Assembly: GCA_947627355.1 (NCBI GenBank)
Contig: CANQVX010000002.1
Location: forward strand, 111,857 to 175,856
DNA from: an uncultured Bacilli bacterium
Lineage (GTDB): Bacteria; Bacillota_I; Bacilli_A; RFN20; CAG-631
DNA length: 64,000 nt
Direction of reading: 5' to 3'
Shown here: one piece after another, positions 32,908 through 42,575 of the stretch
Numbering within the stretch: position 1 is the stretch's first letter
How the letters are laid out: each line of letters starts with the position of its first letter
The notes under the pieces: model-generated
Seen by the model: only the letters and a program-made list of their open reading frames with translations
What the model was told of the DNA's origin: nothing
The model's database searches: none
Translations under genes and position numbers: made by a program

Positions 32908-35451
32908 TTACTTACCTTCTTTCATCTTTTGCTTTAAAGCAAATAAGAAGTTTAAGGCTTCAAGAGGAGTTGTTTCAAGTGGATTGATGTTTTTAATATC
33001 ATCTAACCATTCAGGATCCTTTTTATTTTCTTTTATGGTTTCTCTTACAATTGTTGGTATAGTTGTTTGAATATTATCTTCTTTTTCTTTTAGAATTCCT
33101 TTTGCTCTTTCAAGCAAAGTGTCGGGTAAATGGGCTAAACGAGCAACATTAACCCCATATGATTTATTAGTTGCTCCTTCTTGCATTTTATATAAGAAAG
33201 TAACTTTATCGTTTTCTTCAATAACTGCAGCATGAAGGTTTCTAATTTCTCTAAATGATAAAGCTAGGTTTGTAAGTTCATGATAATGGGTTGAAAATAA
33301 AGTGATAGCCTTAACATATAAACAGATATGTTCAATGATGGCTTGGGCTAGAGCCATGCCATCAAAGGTGGCTGTACCTCTTCCTACTTCATCAAAGATG
33401 ATTAAGGAATGTTCAGTGGCGTGTTGTAAAGCATAATTAACTTCATTCATTTCTAACATGAATGTTGATTGGCCTGATATCATATCATCACTAGCACCAA
33501 TTCTTGTATAGATTCCATCAAAGATTGGTAAAATTGCTTCATCAGCCGCTACAAAACAACCCATTTGAGCCATGATGATAGCAACAGCCACTTGTCTCAT
33601 ATAGGTTGATTTACCACCCATATTAGGCCCGCTGATGATTGTTACATATTTATCTTCATCAATGTTTACATTGTTAGGAACATAAGATGTTCTACGGTTG
33701 ATTGCTTCCATTACAGGATGTCTACCATTTTTAATGTAAATCTTTTTAGAATCATTGAATTGAGGTCTAACATATTGGTTAGCGACTGATACTTCAGCAA
33801 ATGAACGAATGACATCTAGATACGAAATGATATCAGCTACTGATTGGATATCTTTAGTTAAAGTCTTAACATAGTTTCTTAAATCGTTAAAGATTTCATA
33901 TTCTAGATTGATGATTTTATCATCAGCACTTAGAATAAATTTTTCTTTTTCTTTTAATTCTTCAGTGATAAATCTTTCAGAATTGGTTGTTGTTTGTTTT
34001 CTTATATAACCATATTCGTCCTTGATTTGACTCAAATATGAATTGGTTACTTCGATATAATAACCAAACACTTTGTTAAAACCAATTTTTAAGGTTTTGA
34101 TACCTGTTCTTTCTCTTTCTTTGTTTTCAAGACCAGCTAGATAGTTTTTACCATCTTTACTAGCCATTTTTAAATCATCAAGCATAGTGTCATAGCCTTT
34201 TTTAATCATGCCACCTTCTTTTAGACTGATAGGTGGATTTTCTTCTAAGGCTTTGTCTAGTTTTTCAACCATTGGTGTTAATTCAACAATACGATTACTG
34301 AAATCATTTAAACCTAAATCACATAACAATTGTTTTATTTGAGGCATAACTTTGAATGATTTAAGTAATTGTAATAAGTCTCTAGCATTAGCATTTCCAT
34401 AACTAATTTTGGCTATTAATCTTTCTAAATCATAAACTTCATTTAGATATGTTGCCAGTTCTTGTCTTTTAATATAGTCTTTTGAAAATGTTTCAACCAA
34501 GTCTAAACGTTCATTGATTTCATCTTTGTTAATTAATGGTTTGATAATGAATTTCTTTAGTAATCTTGAACCCATAGCAGTTTTAGTTTTATCAAGCAAC
34601 CAACATAAACTACCATAACGATCATCGCTTCTAACAGTTCTAATTAGTTCAAGATTAATGGCTGAGTTGTTATCTATTTTTAAATATTGACTAGCTTTTA
34701 CAACCTTAGCTATTCTTAAATATTCAATAGGTCTTTTTTGAGTGTTTGTTAGATAATAAACTAGTTTTGAAATTGTTATATTTTGTCTAGCATCATTTAT
34801 TGAGGCTGTTAGTTCAAAGATTTCAATAGGCATTGCTTGTTCTTCAGATACGGTAAAGAAAAAGTTAGCTTTTTTATTTATTTCTTTAGCATATAAGTCT
34901 TTGAATTTAGCAGTTGTAACGATTTCTTTACAATCTAATGATAGAAGTTCATTAGTTAATAATTGAACGTCATGTTCAACATTAGTGATAGCAAGTTCAC
35001 CGGTTGATAAATCACAATAAGCCAAACTAAAAAATGATGTAAAATCATCGACATAAGCTATAAAATTATTTTTCTTTTCATCTAGTCCTAGATTAATTAA
35101 GGTTCCTGGAGTAATAATTTGAACAACATCACGTTTAACAATGCCTTTACTTACCAAGGCTGGATCTTCTAATTGTTCAACGATTCCTACTTTATATCCA
35201 TTACGAATCAAGGTTTCAATATAGGATGTTATAGCATGATATGGAACACCACACATTGGAACTTTTTCATCAGCACCAGCATTTTTACCGGTTAAAATTA
35301 ATTCTAAAACTTTAGATGCAATCTTAGCATCTTCAAAAAATAATTCATAGAAGTCACCAAGACGAAACAAGATTAAAGTATCAGGATAGTCTTGTTTAAT
35401 TTGCAAATATTGCATCATCATTGGTGTATATTTTGGCTTATTATCAATCAT
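32908..35451 (-). CDS. mutS: DNA mismatch repair protein MutS
   Basis: 847 residues. N-terminal mismatch-binding FYELFFEDA (Phe-x-Glu near residues 31-33), and the C-terminal ATPase with GPNMGGKST (about 608-616), LIIFDEVGRGTATFDG and STHYHEL. Full length with all domains. It recognises base mismatches and loops. First gene of the repair operon; AGGTG lies 9 bases before the ATG at 35451. A strong terminator upstream separates it from the acyltransferase gene. An intact mutSL matters when judging the G8 tract at 43.2 kb, since active mismatch repair limits, but does not stop, slippage. Confidence 0.96.
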   Translation of the reverse strand: MIDNKPKYTPMMMQYLQIKQDYPDTLILFRLGDFYELFFEDAKIASKVLELILTGKNAGADEKVPMCGVPYHAITSYIETLIRNGYKVGIVEQLEDPALVSKGIVKRDVVQIITPGTLINLGLDEKKNNFIAYVDDFTSFFSLAYCDLSTGELAITNVEHDVQLLTNELLSLDCKEIVTTAKFKDLYAKEINKKANFFFTVSEEQAMPIEIFELTASINDARQNITISKLVYYLTNTQKRPIEYLRIAKVVKASQYLKIDNNSAINLELIRTVRSDDRYGSLCWLLDKTKTAMGSRLLKKFIIKPLINKDEINERLDLVETFSKDYIKRQELATYLNEVYDLERLIAKISYGNANARDLLQLLKSFKVMPQIKQLLCDLGLNDFSNRIVELTPMVEKLDKALEENPPISLKEGGMIKKGYDTMLDDLKMASKDGKNYLAGLENKERERTGIKTLKIGFNKVFGYYIEVTNSYLSQIKDEYGYIRKQTTTNSERFITEELKEKEKFILSADDKIINLEYEIFNDLRNYVKTLTKDIQSVADIISYLDVIRSFAEVSVANQYVRPQFNDSKKIYIKNGRHPVMEAINRRTSYVPNNVNIDEDKYVTIISGPNMGGKSTYMRQVAVAIIMAQMGCFVAADEAILPIFDGIYTRIGASDDMISGQSTFMLEMNEVNYALQHATEHSLIIFDEVGRGTATFDGMALAQAIIEHICLYVKAITLFSTHYHELTNLALSFREIRNLHAAVIEENDKVTFLYKMQEGATNKSYGVNVARLAHLPDTLLERAKGILKEKEDNIQTTIPTIVRETIKENKKDPEWLDDIKNINPLETTPLEALNFLFALKQKMKEGK

Positions 35452-35495
35452 AAAAACACCTCAAATCTTTTATTATTTTAACAAAAAATAATAAA

Positions 35496-35529
35496 AAAGT
35501 TAATATGTAGTTATAGGCATATTAACTTT
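35496..35529 (-). terminator. Terminator between glycolipid pair and mutS
   Basis: A perfect 12-bp stem AAAGTTAATATG / CATATTAACTTT with a 10-base loop, followed on the minus strand by TTTATTATTTTTT. It overlaps the acyltransferase stop codon. Confidence 0.9.
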
Positions 35530-36349
35530 AATAATCTAGATAAGACTTACCATTTAAATAATTAATGTTATCAGTTTTATAAAGCTTCATATAAATATCG
35601 GCATACCAATGTTTAGCAAGTTTTGCTAATTCTTGTTCTCTTTGATTGATTGGAAGAGTTGTATCAGGATAGATAGGATCGCCGATATATAAAGTTATCA
35701 AGACTTTACGATGGAATAGTCTTTCAAATTTATTTGGTTTTCTAAAGAAAAGAAAATGAGGAATAATTGGAACATTATGGATACAAGCATAATGGAAACT
35801 ACCTCTTAGCATTGGACGTGGTTTTTCATAGCCTAACCATAATCCTTGTTCTGGTAAAAAGCCTACAAAACTCTTTTTATCTTCAAGCAACTTTTTTAAA
35901 GCTTTATTGAAGTTTCTTTGAACTGATAGTTGAGTTCCAAAAGGAATAGCACCACCTGATTTTAAAATATAACCAGGGAATCCTTTTTTGTTATTGGTAG
36001 GGGCTACTGTACAATAGTATCTTTTAAATGGATGGGCTTGTCTCATAAATAAAGCGCCATCAAAATAAGAAACGTGGTTACAAATACAAATAGCACCGGT
36101 TTTAACTTTTTTAACTTTTTTAGATTTCTTGATTTTTAAATGATTAGCAAAGAAACTTAAAAAAGGACCAAAAACAAATAAGATAAACCTAAAAAATTTT
36201 GATGTTAAAAAGAATATAGGATTTCTAGGTAAATAGACATAATTTTTATCAGGGATTCTATATTTTTTGGGATTAGGCTTAGTAAAACTTTCGGTGAATT
36301 CACCATTTTTTTCAAGTTCTTCAGCAATTTTTATATACTTAGTTTTCAT
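35528..36349 (-). CDS. 1-acyl-glycerol-3-phosphate acyltransferase (PlsC-type)
   Basis: 273 residues. The acyltransferase motif NHVSYFDGALF (HX4D) is near residue 92, followed by FLPEQGLWLG (the EGxR-like block with Gln) and VPIIPHFLFF. One membrane helix precedes the motif (about 48-66). Such enzymes make phosphatidate; the block II difference (PEQGLW instead of PEGTRS) means another acyl acceptor is possible. It overlaps the glycosyltransferase gene by 11 bases, so the two form a membrane-lipid unit. Confidence 0.8.
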   Translation of the reverse strand: MKTKYIKIAEELEKNGEFTESFTKPNPKKYRIPDKNYVYLPRNPIFFLTSKFFRFILFVFGPFLSFFANHLKIKKSKKVKKVKTGAICICNHVSYFDGALFMRQAHPFKRYYCTVAPTNNKKGFPGYILKSGGAIPFGTQLSVQRNFNKALKKLLEDKKSFVGFLPEQGLWLGYEKPRPMLRGSFHYACIHNVPIIPHFLFFRKPNKFERLFHRKVLITLYIGDPIYPDTTLPINQREQELAKLAKHWYADIYMKLYKTDNINYLNGKSYLDY

Positions 36350-37538
36350 CTTGCTTACCTACTTTTGATAATTCTTCAATGATAATTTCGGCTATTTGAG
36401 CACTACCATTTTGATGTTTATCAATTTGTTTTGTATTGTTTTTATAGATTTCTAATTCTTTAGGATTATCCATTAGTCTTTCAACTGTTTTTAGTATCTT
36501 TCTTGTTTTATAAACACTTACACCACATTTATAGTTATCAACAAACAATTTAGCTGTTTGTTTTTCAATTGGATGAGCATAGTAATCAACTAGAATTGGA
36601 GTTCCCATGAAAACACAATCAAGGATAGCATTAGGGCCAGCCTTAGTTATAAATAAATCACTAGCTTTATATAATTCATAGATTTGTGGTTGGAATGGTA
36701 AAACAACTAGATTAATGTTTGGCTTTTTCTTTTTAAGTTTATTTACTTTGTTAGAAAAATATTTGAACATTTTTTCGTTTTTACCTGCGACAAATAAAAT
36801 GTTAATGTCTTTTTTAGTTTTTAAAATAGCATTACAAGCTTTTTTGGCTTTTCCACTAGCATAAGCACCATCAGCAATGATAACTGTAAACTTATCGTCT
36901 ATATTATATTTTTTACGATATTGTTCTTTGCTATCATTAGCATCAATGATTTCTTGTCTAGCTGAAAAGAATACTTGACGTACTTTATCATAGTCAAATT
37001 TTCTTTTCTTAATGGCTTCATTACAAGCCTTAGGATTATTGTTAATAAAAATATCTGATCTATTATCCCACCAAACATGAACATTGTTATCGGGGTTATA
37101 AGTGATAACTCTTAGGTTTGGTAAATATTTTTTCTTTAGTTCAATAGCACAGAAAGTAATGAAATAGTGGGTGCTTATAATTGCATCTGGTTTATATTTA
37201 AGCATTGCTTTAATAGTAGCATCGCTTGCTTTTTTAAATAGTGAGTGGTGTAAAACACGCATCAAATGAACTCTACCCAAAACAGTCATGAGAAAAAAGA
37301 CAGTGTGACTGAATATTTTAGATTTATTTGTTCCCTTAGTACAATTGATAAGAAATTTTTCAAAACGAATACAAGCTTCGTCGTTGTCTTCTTGCATAAT
37401 GTATGAAGGAATGATTTCAATTTTATCGGCATAAGGCTTCAATCCATCTTCAATTGATTTCATAGACATAATATGTCCCATGCCAGATTCAATATAAGTC
37501 AATAATATTTTTGGCTTAGTATTACTGCTATTTTCCAT
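36339..37538 (-). CDS. Diacylglycerol glycosyltransferase (YpfP/MGDG-synthase type)
   Basis: 399 residues of GT-B fold, family GT28-like. N-terminal SGMGHIMSMKSIEDGL matches the acceptor-side motif of processive diacylglycerol glucosyltransferases and MGDG synthases; ALI-type middle KPDAIISTHYFITF; C-terminal donor motif FITKAGPNAILDCVFMGTPILVDYY. It would transfer glucose or galactose from UDP-sugar to diacylglycerol, making membrane glycolipids that also anchor lipoteichoic acid. The start has AAGGGGA upstream. It is the first gene of a two-gene unit driven by a near-consensus promoter. Confidence 0.85.
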   Translation of the reverse strand: MENSSNTKPKILLTYIESGMGHIMSMKSIEDGLKPYADKIEIIPSYIMQEDNDEACIRFEKFLINCTKGTNKSKIFSHTVFFLMTVLGRVHLMRVLHHSLFKKASDATIKAMLKYKPDAIISTHYFITFCAIELKKKYLPNLRVITYNPDNNVHVWWDNRSDIFINNNPKACNEAIKKRKFDYDKVRQVFFSARQEIIDANDSKEQYRKKYNIDDKFTVIIADGAYASGKAKKACNAILKTKKDINILFVAGKNEKMFKYFSNKVNKLKKKKPNINLVVLPFQPQIYELYKASDLFITKAGPNAILDCVFMGTPILVDYYAHPIEKQTAKLFVDNYKCGVSVYKTRKILKTVERLMDNPKELEIYKNNTKQIDKHQNGSAQIAEIIIEELSKVGKQDEN

Positions 37539-37563
37539 AAAAAATCCCCTTAAAGCGAAACTT

Positions 37564-37589
37564 GATAATTAAAGTAAACTTTAATTATC
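37564..37589. repeat. Perfect 11-bp inverted repeat in the glycosyltransferase leader
   Basis: GATAATTAAAG-TAAA-CTTTAATTATC. On the minus strand it begins about 4 bases after the predicted transcription start, so it is either an operator or a hairpin at the mRNA 5' end. Confidence 0.8.
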
Positions 37590-37599
37590 ACCGATTACT

Positions 37600-37627
37600 A
37601 TTATAACAAGTTTCAAAATCTTGTCAA
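37600..37627 (-). promoter_or_regulatory. Promoter of the glycosyltransferase-acyltransferase operon
   Basis: Minus strand -35 TTGACA (37627-37622), 16-base spacer, -10 TATAAT (37605-37600), both perfect. The divergent tsaE operon has an extended -10 TGATATGAT at 37654-37662 on the plus strand. Confidence 0.82.
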
Positions 37628-37681
37628 ATCGTTGCCAAATTTTAATCATTTTGTGATATGATAATTGACGGGTGAAAAAGT

Positions 37682-38140
37682 ATGGAATATAAGAGTAAAA
37701 ATGTTGATGATACTTTATATTTTGCAAGCATAGTAGCAAAATATACTCCTTATGGTAGCATTATTTTATTAAATGGTGATTTAGGGGCTGGTAAGACAAC
37801 TTTTGTAAAAGGCTTTGCTAAAGCTTTAAACATAACTGAAAAAGTAACAAGCCCTACTTTTACTATTCTAAAAAAGTATGAAATTACCGACAGAAACAGC
37901 CTAATTCACGTTGATGCTTATCGTCTTGAAAACACAGTTTTTGAAGAATTAGAAGACTATGTTAGTGATGATAACATTGTTTTAATTGAATGGAGTAATA
38001 ACCTAGCTAATCAAGACATTTTTGATAATTATCTTGCCATTAACTTAACCTATGTTAGTAAAAACCAAAGAAAGATAACCTTAATTTGTAAGGGAAACAA
38101 ATATCAAGAAATCATAAATCGGGTGAAAGAAAATGTATAA
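37682..38140 (+). CDS. tsaE: tRNA t6A synthesis ATPase TsaE
   Basis: 152 residues. P-loop GDLGAGKTTFVKGFA near residues 34-48, then SPTFTI and HVDAYRL and IEWSNN, the standard TsaE pattern. It drives the TsaB-TsaD cycle that makes threonylcarbamoyl-adenosine at tRNA A37. It overlaps tsaB by 8 bases. First gene of a tight tsaE-tsaB-rimI-tsaD operon, a known arrangement in Bacilli. Confidence 0.95.
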   Translation: MEYKSKNVDDTLYFASIVAKYTPYGSIILLNGDLGAGKTTFVKGFAKALNITEKVTSPTFTILKKYEITDRNSLIHVDAYRLENTVFEELEDYVSDDNIVLIEWSNNLANQDIFDNYLAINLTYVSKNQRKITLICKGNKYQEIINRVKENV

Positions 38141-38726
38141 ACTATATTTAGATACCACAACTAAGTTTCTATGTATTGGTATAACATCAAATGATAAGAT
38201 TCTATATCAATACCAAACAATAGCTGAAAAAAAGCAATCTGAAATGGCTATTCCTTATATTGAAAAAGCCCTAAATGAAGCAAAAATTGAATTAAAAGAT
38301 ATTGGTGAAGTAATTGTAACCATTGGTCCTGGTTCATTTACCGGTATTAGAATTGGTATGTGTATTGCTAAAGTTTTAGCAACTTTTCATCACATTCCAT
38401 TAAAGGCCATTTCAAGTTTAAATGCTTATGCTTATAAAGAAAAATCAATAGTTATTCTAGATGCTAAAGCAAATCGAGCTTATATTGGTATTTATGATAA
38501 TCATAAATGTGTTTTAAATGATTGTGTTTTAGATTTAAATAGTATAACTGAATTAGTTAAAAAATATCCGAATTACTCGATAGTTTTGGATGGTCATCTA
38601 CTTGGGTTAGATGATGATTATCCTACTAATATCATAGAAAACATGATGAAAATTGAAAAGATTACTAAACCAGTAGAAGATGTTGAAAAACTAATCCCAT
38701 TATATTTAAAGGATGCCATTATATGA
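38133..38726 (+). CDS. tsaB: tRNA t6A synthesis protein TsaB
   Basis: 197 residues, ASKHA fold with LYLDTTTKFLCIGI at the start and the family motif TIGPGSFTGIRIGM near residues 66-79. It lacks the metal site of TsaD and acts as its scaffold partner. The stop TGA overlaps the rimI ATG (ATGA), which shows TGA is used as a stop codon here. Confidence 0.95.
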   Translation: MYKLYLDTTTKFLCIGITSNDKILYQYQTIAEKKQSEMAIPYIEKALNEAKIELKDIGEVIVTIGPGSFTGIRIGMCIAKVLATFHHIPLKAISSLNAYAYKEKSIVILDAKANRAYIGIYDNHKCVLNDCVLDLNSITELVKKYPNYSIVLDGHLLGLDDDYPTNIIENMMKIEKITKPVEDVEKLIPLYLKDAII

Positions 38727-39166
38727 AAATAGAGCCAATGAAGGTAGATGATTTACCTACAATTCTAGAAATTGAAAAAGAATCATATAAAAATCCTTGG
38801 GAAGAAAAAGATTATCTATATGAACTGAAAGAAAATCCCTTTGCTTATTATTTTAAATTAGTTCATGACGATAAGATAATTGGTTATATTGGCTTTTGGA
38901 TTACCTTTGAAATAGCTCAAGTTACCAAAGTAACTATAGTTAAAGAATTTCGAGGTAAAAAACTATCTTACATTTTATTAAAAGATATGGAAGAAAGAAT
39001 CAAACAAGCCACTGATTGTAATCAAATAACCTTAGAAGTAAGGGTTAGTAATGAAGTAGCAATTCATATCTATGAAAAGTTTGGTTTTGAAATTGCTACT
39101 GTTAGAAAAGATTATTATAGTGATCACGAAGATGCATATTTAATGGTAAAGGAGGTCATAGCATGA
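38723..39166 (+). CDS. rimI: Ribosomal protein S18 alanine N-acetyltransferase RimI
   Basis: 147 residues of GNAT fold: KNPWEEKDY, IGYIGFWI, VTKVTIVKEFRGKKLSYILL and a late AIHIYEKFGFEIATVRKDYY, the RimI pattern. Acetylates the N-terminus of S18. The acetyl-CoA loop reads FRGKKLS where Q/RxxGxG/A is usual, a slight departure. It lies between tsaB and tsaD with ATGA overlaps on both sides. Confidence 0.9.
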   Translation: MKIEPMKVDDLPTILEIEKESYKNPWEEKDYLYELKENPFAYYFKLVHDDKIIGYIGFWITFEIAQVTKVTIVKEFRGKKLSYILLKDMEERIKQATDCNQITLEVRVSNEVAIHIYEKFGFEIATVRKDYYSDHEDAYLMVKEVIA

Positions 39167-40170
39167 TAATTTTAGCAATTGAAAGCAGTTGTGATGATAC
39201 TAGTGTTGCTATTTTAAAAGATAAAGAACTATTATCTAATGTTGTTTCATCACAAATAGCTTTTCATAATAAATATGGCGGAGTTATGCCTGAACTTGCT
39301 AGTAGACTTCATGTTGAAAAGATAACATATGTTATAAAAGAAGCTTTAGAAATAGCAAATGTTAAATTAGAAGACGTTAATTATATTGCTTTTACCCAAG
39401 GACCAGGGTTAATTGGTTCATTACATGTTGGTATGCAAGCAGCTAAAACGCTTGCTTTGCTTTATAATTTGCCTTTAGTTCCAGTTCACCATTTGGCTGG
39501 TCATATTTATGCTAATCGGTTTGAAAAAGAATTTCAGTTTCCAATGCTAGCTTTAGTGGTATCTGGAGGACATACTGAATTTGTTTATATGGAAGATGAA
39601 CTTAAATTCAAGATTATTGGTTCAACTTTAGATGATGCAATAGGTGAAGCTTACGATAAGGTTGCTAGAGTGTTAGGTCTTGGTTATCCTGGAGGACCAA
39701 TCATTGATAAACTAGCTCATGAAGGAAAAGCAATCTATCCATTACCACTACCTAAAAACGATCAAAGTTTTGATTTTTCTTATAGTGGTTTAAAATCAGC
39801 TGTTATCAATTTGATTCATAAATTAGAAAAAAGAAATGAATCATATTTAAAAGAAGATATTGCTTCATCATTTCAAAAAGTTGCTGTTGAAATATTGATT
39901 AAAAAGACTAGACATGTTTTAAATCAAATGCCTGTTAAGATGATTGCTATTGCCGGTGGAGTAGCAGCTAATCAAGAATTAAGAACTAGAATGCAAGAAT
40001 TAATTAATAAAGAATTCAAAAATGTTGAATTAAGCCTTCCTAGATTAAGTTTATGTGGTGATAATGCTGCTATGATTGGTATGTGTGCTTATTATCGTAT
40101 TTTAAATAACAATGAGTTTGGAAGTCTTGATTGTAGTGCTTTAGCTACGTATTCTATCGAAAAATTTTAA
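39163..40170 (+). CDS. tsaD: tRNA t6A transferase TsaD
   Basis: 335 residues. AIESSCDDTSVAIL at the start, the metal-binding HHLAGHIYAN near residues 108-117 (HxxxH), SGGHTEFVYM, and CGDNAAMIG near 305 with the late Asp ligand. It transfers the threonylcarbamoyl group to tRNA A37. Last gene of the tsaE operon. AAAGGAGGTC lies 8 bases upstream of the ATG inside rimI. Confidence 0.96.
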   Translation: MIILAIESSCDDTSVAILKDKELLSNVVSSQIAFHNKYGGVMPELASRLHVEKITYVIKEALEIANVKLEDVNYIAFTQGPGLIGSLHVGMQAAKTLALLYNLPLVPVHHLAGHIYANRFEKEFQFPMLALVVSGGHTEFVYMEDELKFKIIGSTLDDAIGEAYDKVARVLGLGYPGGPIIDKLAHEGKAIYPLPLPKNDQSFDFSYSGLKSAVINLIHKLEKRNESYLKEDIASSFQKVAVEILIKKTRHVLNQMPVKMIAIAGGVAANQELRTRMQELINKEFKNVELSLPRLSLCGDNAAMIGMCAYYRILNNNEFGSLDCSALATYSIEKF

Positions 40171-40249
40171 AAAAGATAAAAAATTCTATTTATTTGACAA
40201 AATTCGTTTTTTGAAGTGGGTATACTTTTAGTGCTAAGAGGTGATATCC

Positions 40250-42472
40250 ATGAAAAAAACGTTTTTTTTATTATTTGTAGGATTGTTTATTAACATGTTT
40301 AATGTAAATGTTAACAAAGAGGTAAAAGCTCAAGTTGTAACTCGAGAAGTGTCTAATTTTGCCGTTTCTAGCGGTAAAAATCATAGCTTGTTAAAAACTG
40401 ATGGGGGAGAAATATATGCCTGGGGCACTTGGGGTGATATAAGTTTAGATAGTAATATCGAAACATTTTCAAAAATATATCCATCTGAGATAACAAATCT
40501 AATAACTTTAAAAGAAAATGATTATGTTACTAATGTTAGCAGCGGTGATCAACATAGTTTTATCTTAACTAAATATGGTGAAGTATTTAGTTTTGGCTTT
40601 GATGGTCAAGGTCAACTTGGTGATGGTGGTGAAATATATCTAGTTGGTGATTTGAATTATCCACTACAATTAAAAGAAACACCAATTAATATTACTAGCA
40701 ACTTTAATTTAGAAACTGCCGATAGAATCATTCAAATTGAAGGTGGTTCGGATTTTAGTATTGCTTTATCTTATAATGGTCATGTCTATACTTTTGGTGA
40801 AAATAAATATGGTCAATTAGGAATAGATGATGATACTTTATATCAAACATCACCAATTGATATAACTGATAGATTTGAATTAGCAAGTGATGATAAGATA
40901 GTTGAAGTTGCTGCTGGTTCATCACACGCTATGGCTAGAACTTTACAAGGCTATCTTTATGTTTGGGGTAACAACAACTTTGGTCAATTAGGTGATAACC
41001 TAAAAGAAAGTCAATTAAATAAACCCACAAAACTTGATTTTGCAAGTGAAAAGATAGTAAAAATTGCTTGTGGTAGTTTTCATAGTTATGTTCTAACTAA
41101 TTTAGATTTCTTATATGGTTTTGGTTACAATGGTTATGGCCAAATGGCTGATAGATCAGTTACCTTACATACCGGAAATGAAAAGACAACACCATATGAA
41201 ATGTCAAAGAACTTCAATCTTGAAGTTGGTGAAAAGATTGTTGATATTTATAGTGGCTTTTTCTATGGAATGGCTGTGACATCAAACAATAATATCTATG
41301 CTTTTGGCCAAAATAGTAGTGGTCAACTAGGTATTAAAAATAATATCAGCACTTCAACACCACAAAAAATGAATCAAAATATAAGTTTTTCAAGTGATGA
41401 TGCAATTCAAGTAATGGCCTTAGGCGAAAAACATAGTTTACTAGTATCTAATAGAGGTGAAATATATTCTTGGGGTGATAATGGTTCAGGTCAACTAGGT
41501 GAAGATTATAATATTTCATCAGTCTTAACACCTAACGATATAACTAAAAACTTTCCACCCATTATTAAACTAAGTATTGAAGGAAGTAACACTTATAAAA
41601 AAGCCTATGTTATAGGAGTTCAAGCTTATTATATCAACAGTACAAGCATAGATACTTTAAGTTATGCTTGGTCGCATTCAAACAAAGAAGTGCCAAATGA
41701 TACATGGAATGAATATCAAAGCAACGAAACAATTATTTTAAGTGATGGTGATGGAACATATTATCTTTGGATAAAAGTAATAAACCATCGTGATAATGAA
41801 TTCTATAAGGTTTCTAATGCTTTTTATTTAGATAGCATAAATCCAACAATTCAAGTAAATACAATTGATCAAAAAACAATAAAAAACAATGAAATTGTCG
41901 ACAAATCTGTATATGTAAAAGCATCAGATAACAATGAAGATGTGGTTATTTCCTATCGTCTTGATTACAAAAATGATTTCATAAAATTAGATAGTAAAGA
42001 ACACCTTTTTAACGAAGATGGAACTTATGAAGTAAAAGCAATAGATATAGCTAATAATGAATCACAAGTATTTACATTTAGAATTGATACCATTAATCCT
42101 TATATTGTTAACATTAATAATAAACTTATACAAGATAATAAGTTTACAACTAAGAAGAAAAACATAACAATTCAAACCAACGAAGTTATCATAGGCTATT
42201 TTTTAAATGATGATGATTATATTACATCATTAAATGTTGAAACAAATTCGTTTCAAATAAAACTTAAAAAGGGTGTTAACAAAATAAAAATAGTAGATGC
42301 TTCTGGAAAAGTATCTGAAGTCTATAAAATAACGTATCAACCGACATTTTTTGAAGATACCGAACTTATGTTATGGATATTTACCACCACAGCATCAATA
42401 ATTATTTTAATCATTGTTATCTGTTATGTTATTCGTTCGAGAAAAAGAATAAAGGATGAAATTAATAAGTAG
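40250..42472 (+). CDS. Membrane-anchored surface protein with RCC1-type beta-propeller
   Basis: 740 residues from the ATG at 40250, six bases after AAGAGGTGA. A signal peptide covers about 1-27. Residues 30-440 contain about seven RCC1 repeats, each with the pattern HSLxLTxxGEVYSFGxNGxGQLG (for example EIYSWGDNGSGQLG). Residues 440-700 are beta-rich, with HYPR/Ig-like segments (DSINPTIQVN, DTINPYIVNI). A C-terminal membrane helix (about 707-730) and a basic tail SRKRIKDEINK anchor it. RCC1 propellers bind proteins; extracellular use in bacteria is known but poorly understood. A TTGACA (40194) and TATACT (40221) upstream are 21 bases apart, too far for a confident promoter. Confidence 0.82.
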   Translation: MKKTFFLLFVGLFINMFNVNVNKEVKAQVVTREVSNFAVSSGKNHSLLKTDGGEIYAWGTWGDISLDSNIETFSKIYPSEITNLITLKENDYVTNVSSGDQHSFILTKYGEVFSFGFDGQGQLGDGGEIYLVGDLNYPLQLKETPINITSNFNLETADRIIQIEGGSDFSIALSYNGHVYTFGENKYGQLGIDDDTLYQTSPIDITDRFELASDDKIVEVAAGSSHAMARTLQGYLYVWGNNNFGQLGDNLKESQLNKPTKLDFASEKIVKIACGSFHSYVLTNLDFLYGFGYNGYGQMADRSVTLHTGNEKTTPYEMSKNFNLEVGEKIVDIYSGFFYGMAVTSNNNIYAFGQNSSGQLGIKNNISTSTPQKMNQNISFSSDDAIQVMALGEKHSLLVSNRGEIYSWGDNGSGQLGEDYNISSVLTPNDITKNFPPIIKLSIEGSNTYKKAYVIGVQAYYINSTSIDTLSYAWSHSNKEVPNDTWNEYQSNETIILSDGDGTYYLWIKVINHRDNEFYKVSNAFYLDSINPTIQVNTIDQKTIKNNEIVDKSVYVKASDNNEDVVISYRLDYKNDFIKLDSKEHLFNEDGTYEVKAIDIANNESQVFTFRIDTINPYIVNINNKLIQDNKFTTKKKNITIQTNEVIIGYFLNDDDYITSLNVETNSFQIKLKKGVNKIKIVDASGKVSEVYKITYQPTFFEDTELMLWIFTTTASIIILIIVICYVIRSRKRIKDEINK

Positions 42473-42575
42473 TTATTTATTTATAAATAAAAGTGGTATC
42501 ATGAAATTGGAAAAGACAATTTTAATAGTTGTTTCATCTTTGTTTATAATTCTATAACAAGAGAGGTAAGAAAAG

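Noticed and set aside
38720..39166. UGA read as tryptophan (Mollicutes code 4)
   Set aside because: tsaB and rimI end in TGA with ATGA overlaps at expected protein lengths; tryptophan is TGG throughout.
40194..40226. TTGACA/TATACT promoter of the RCC1 gene
   Set aside because: The spacer is 21 bases, outside the working range; kept only as a note.
42501..42557. 18-codon ORF with a hydrophobic product after the RCC1 gene
   Set aside because: No ribosome binding site and too short to judge; may be a remnant signal peptide.
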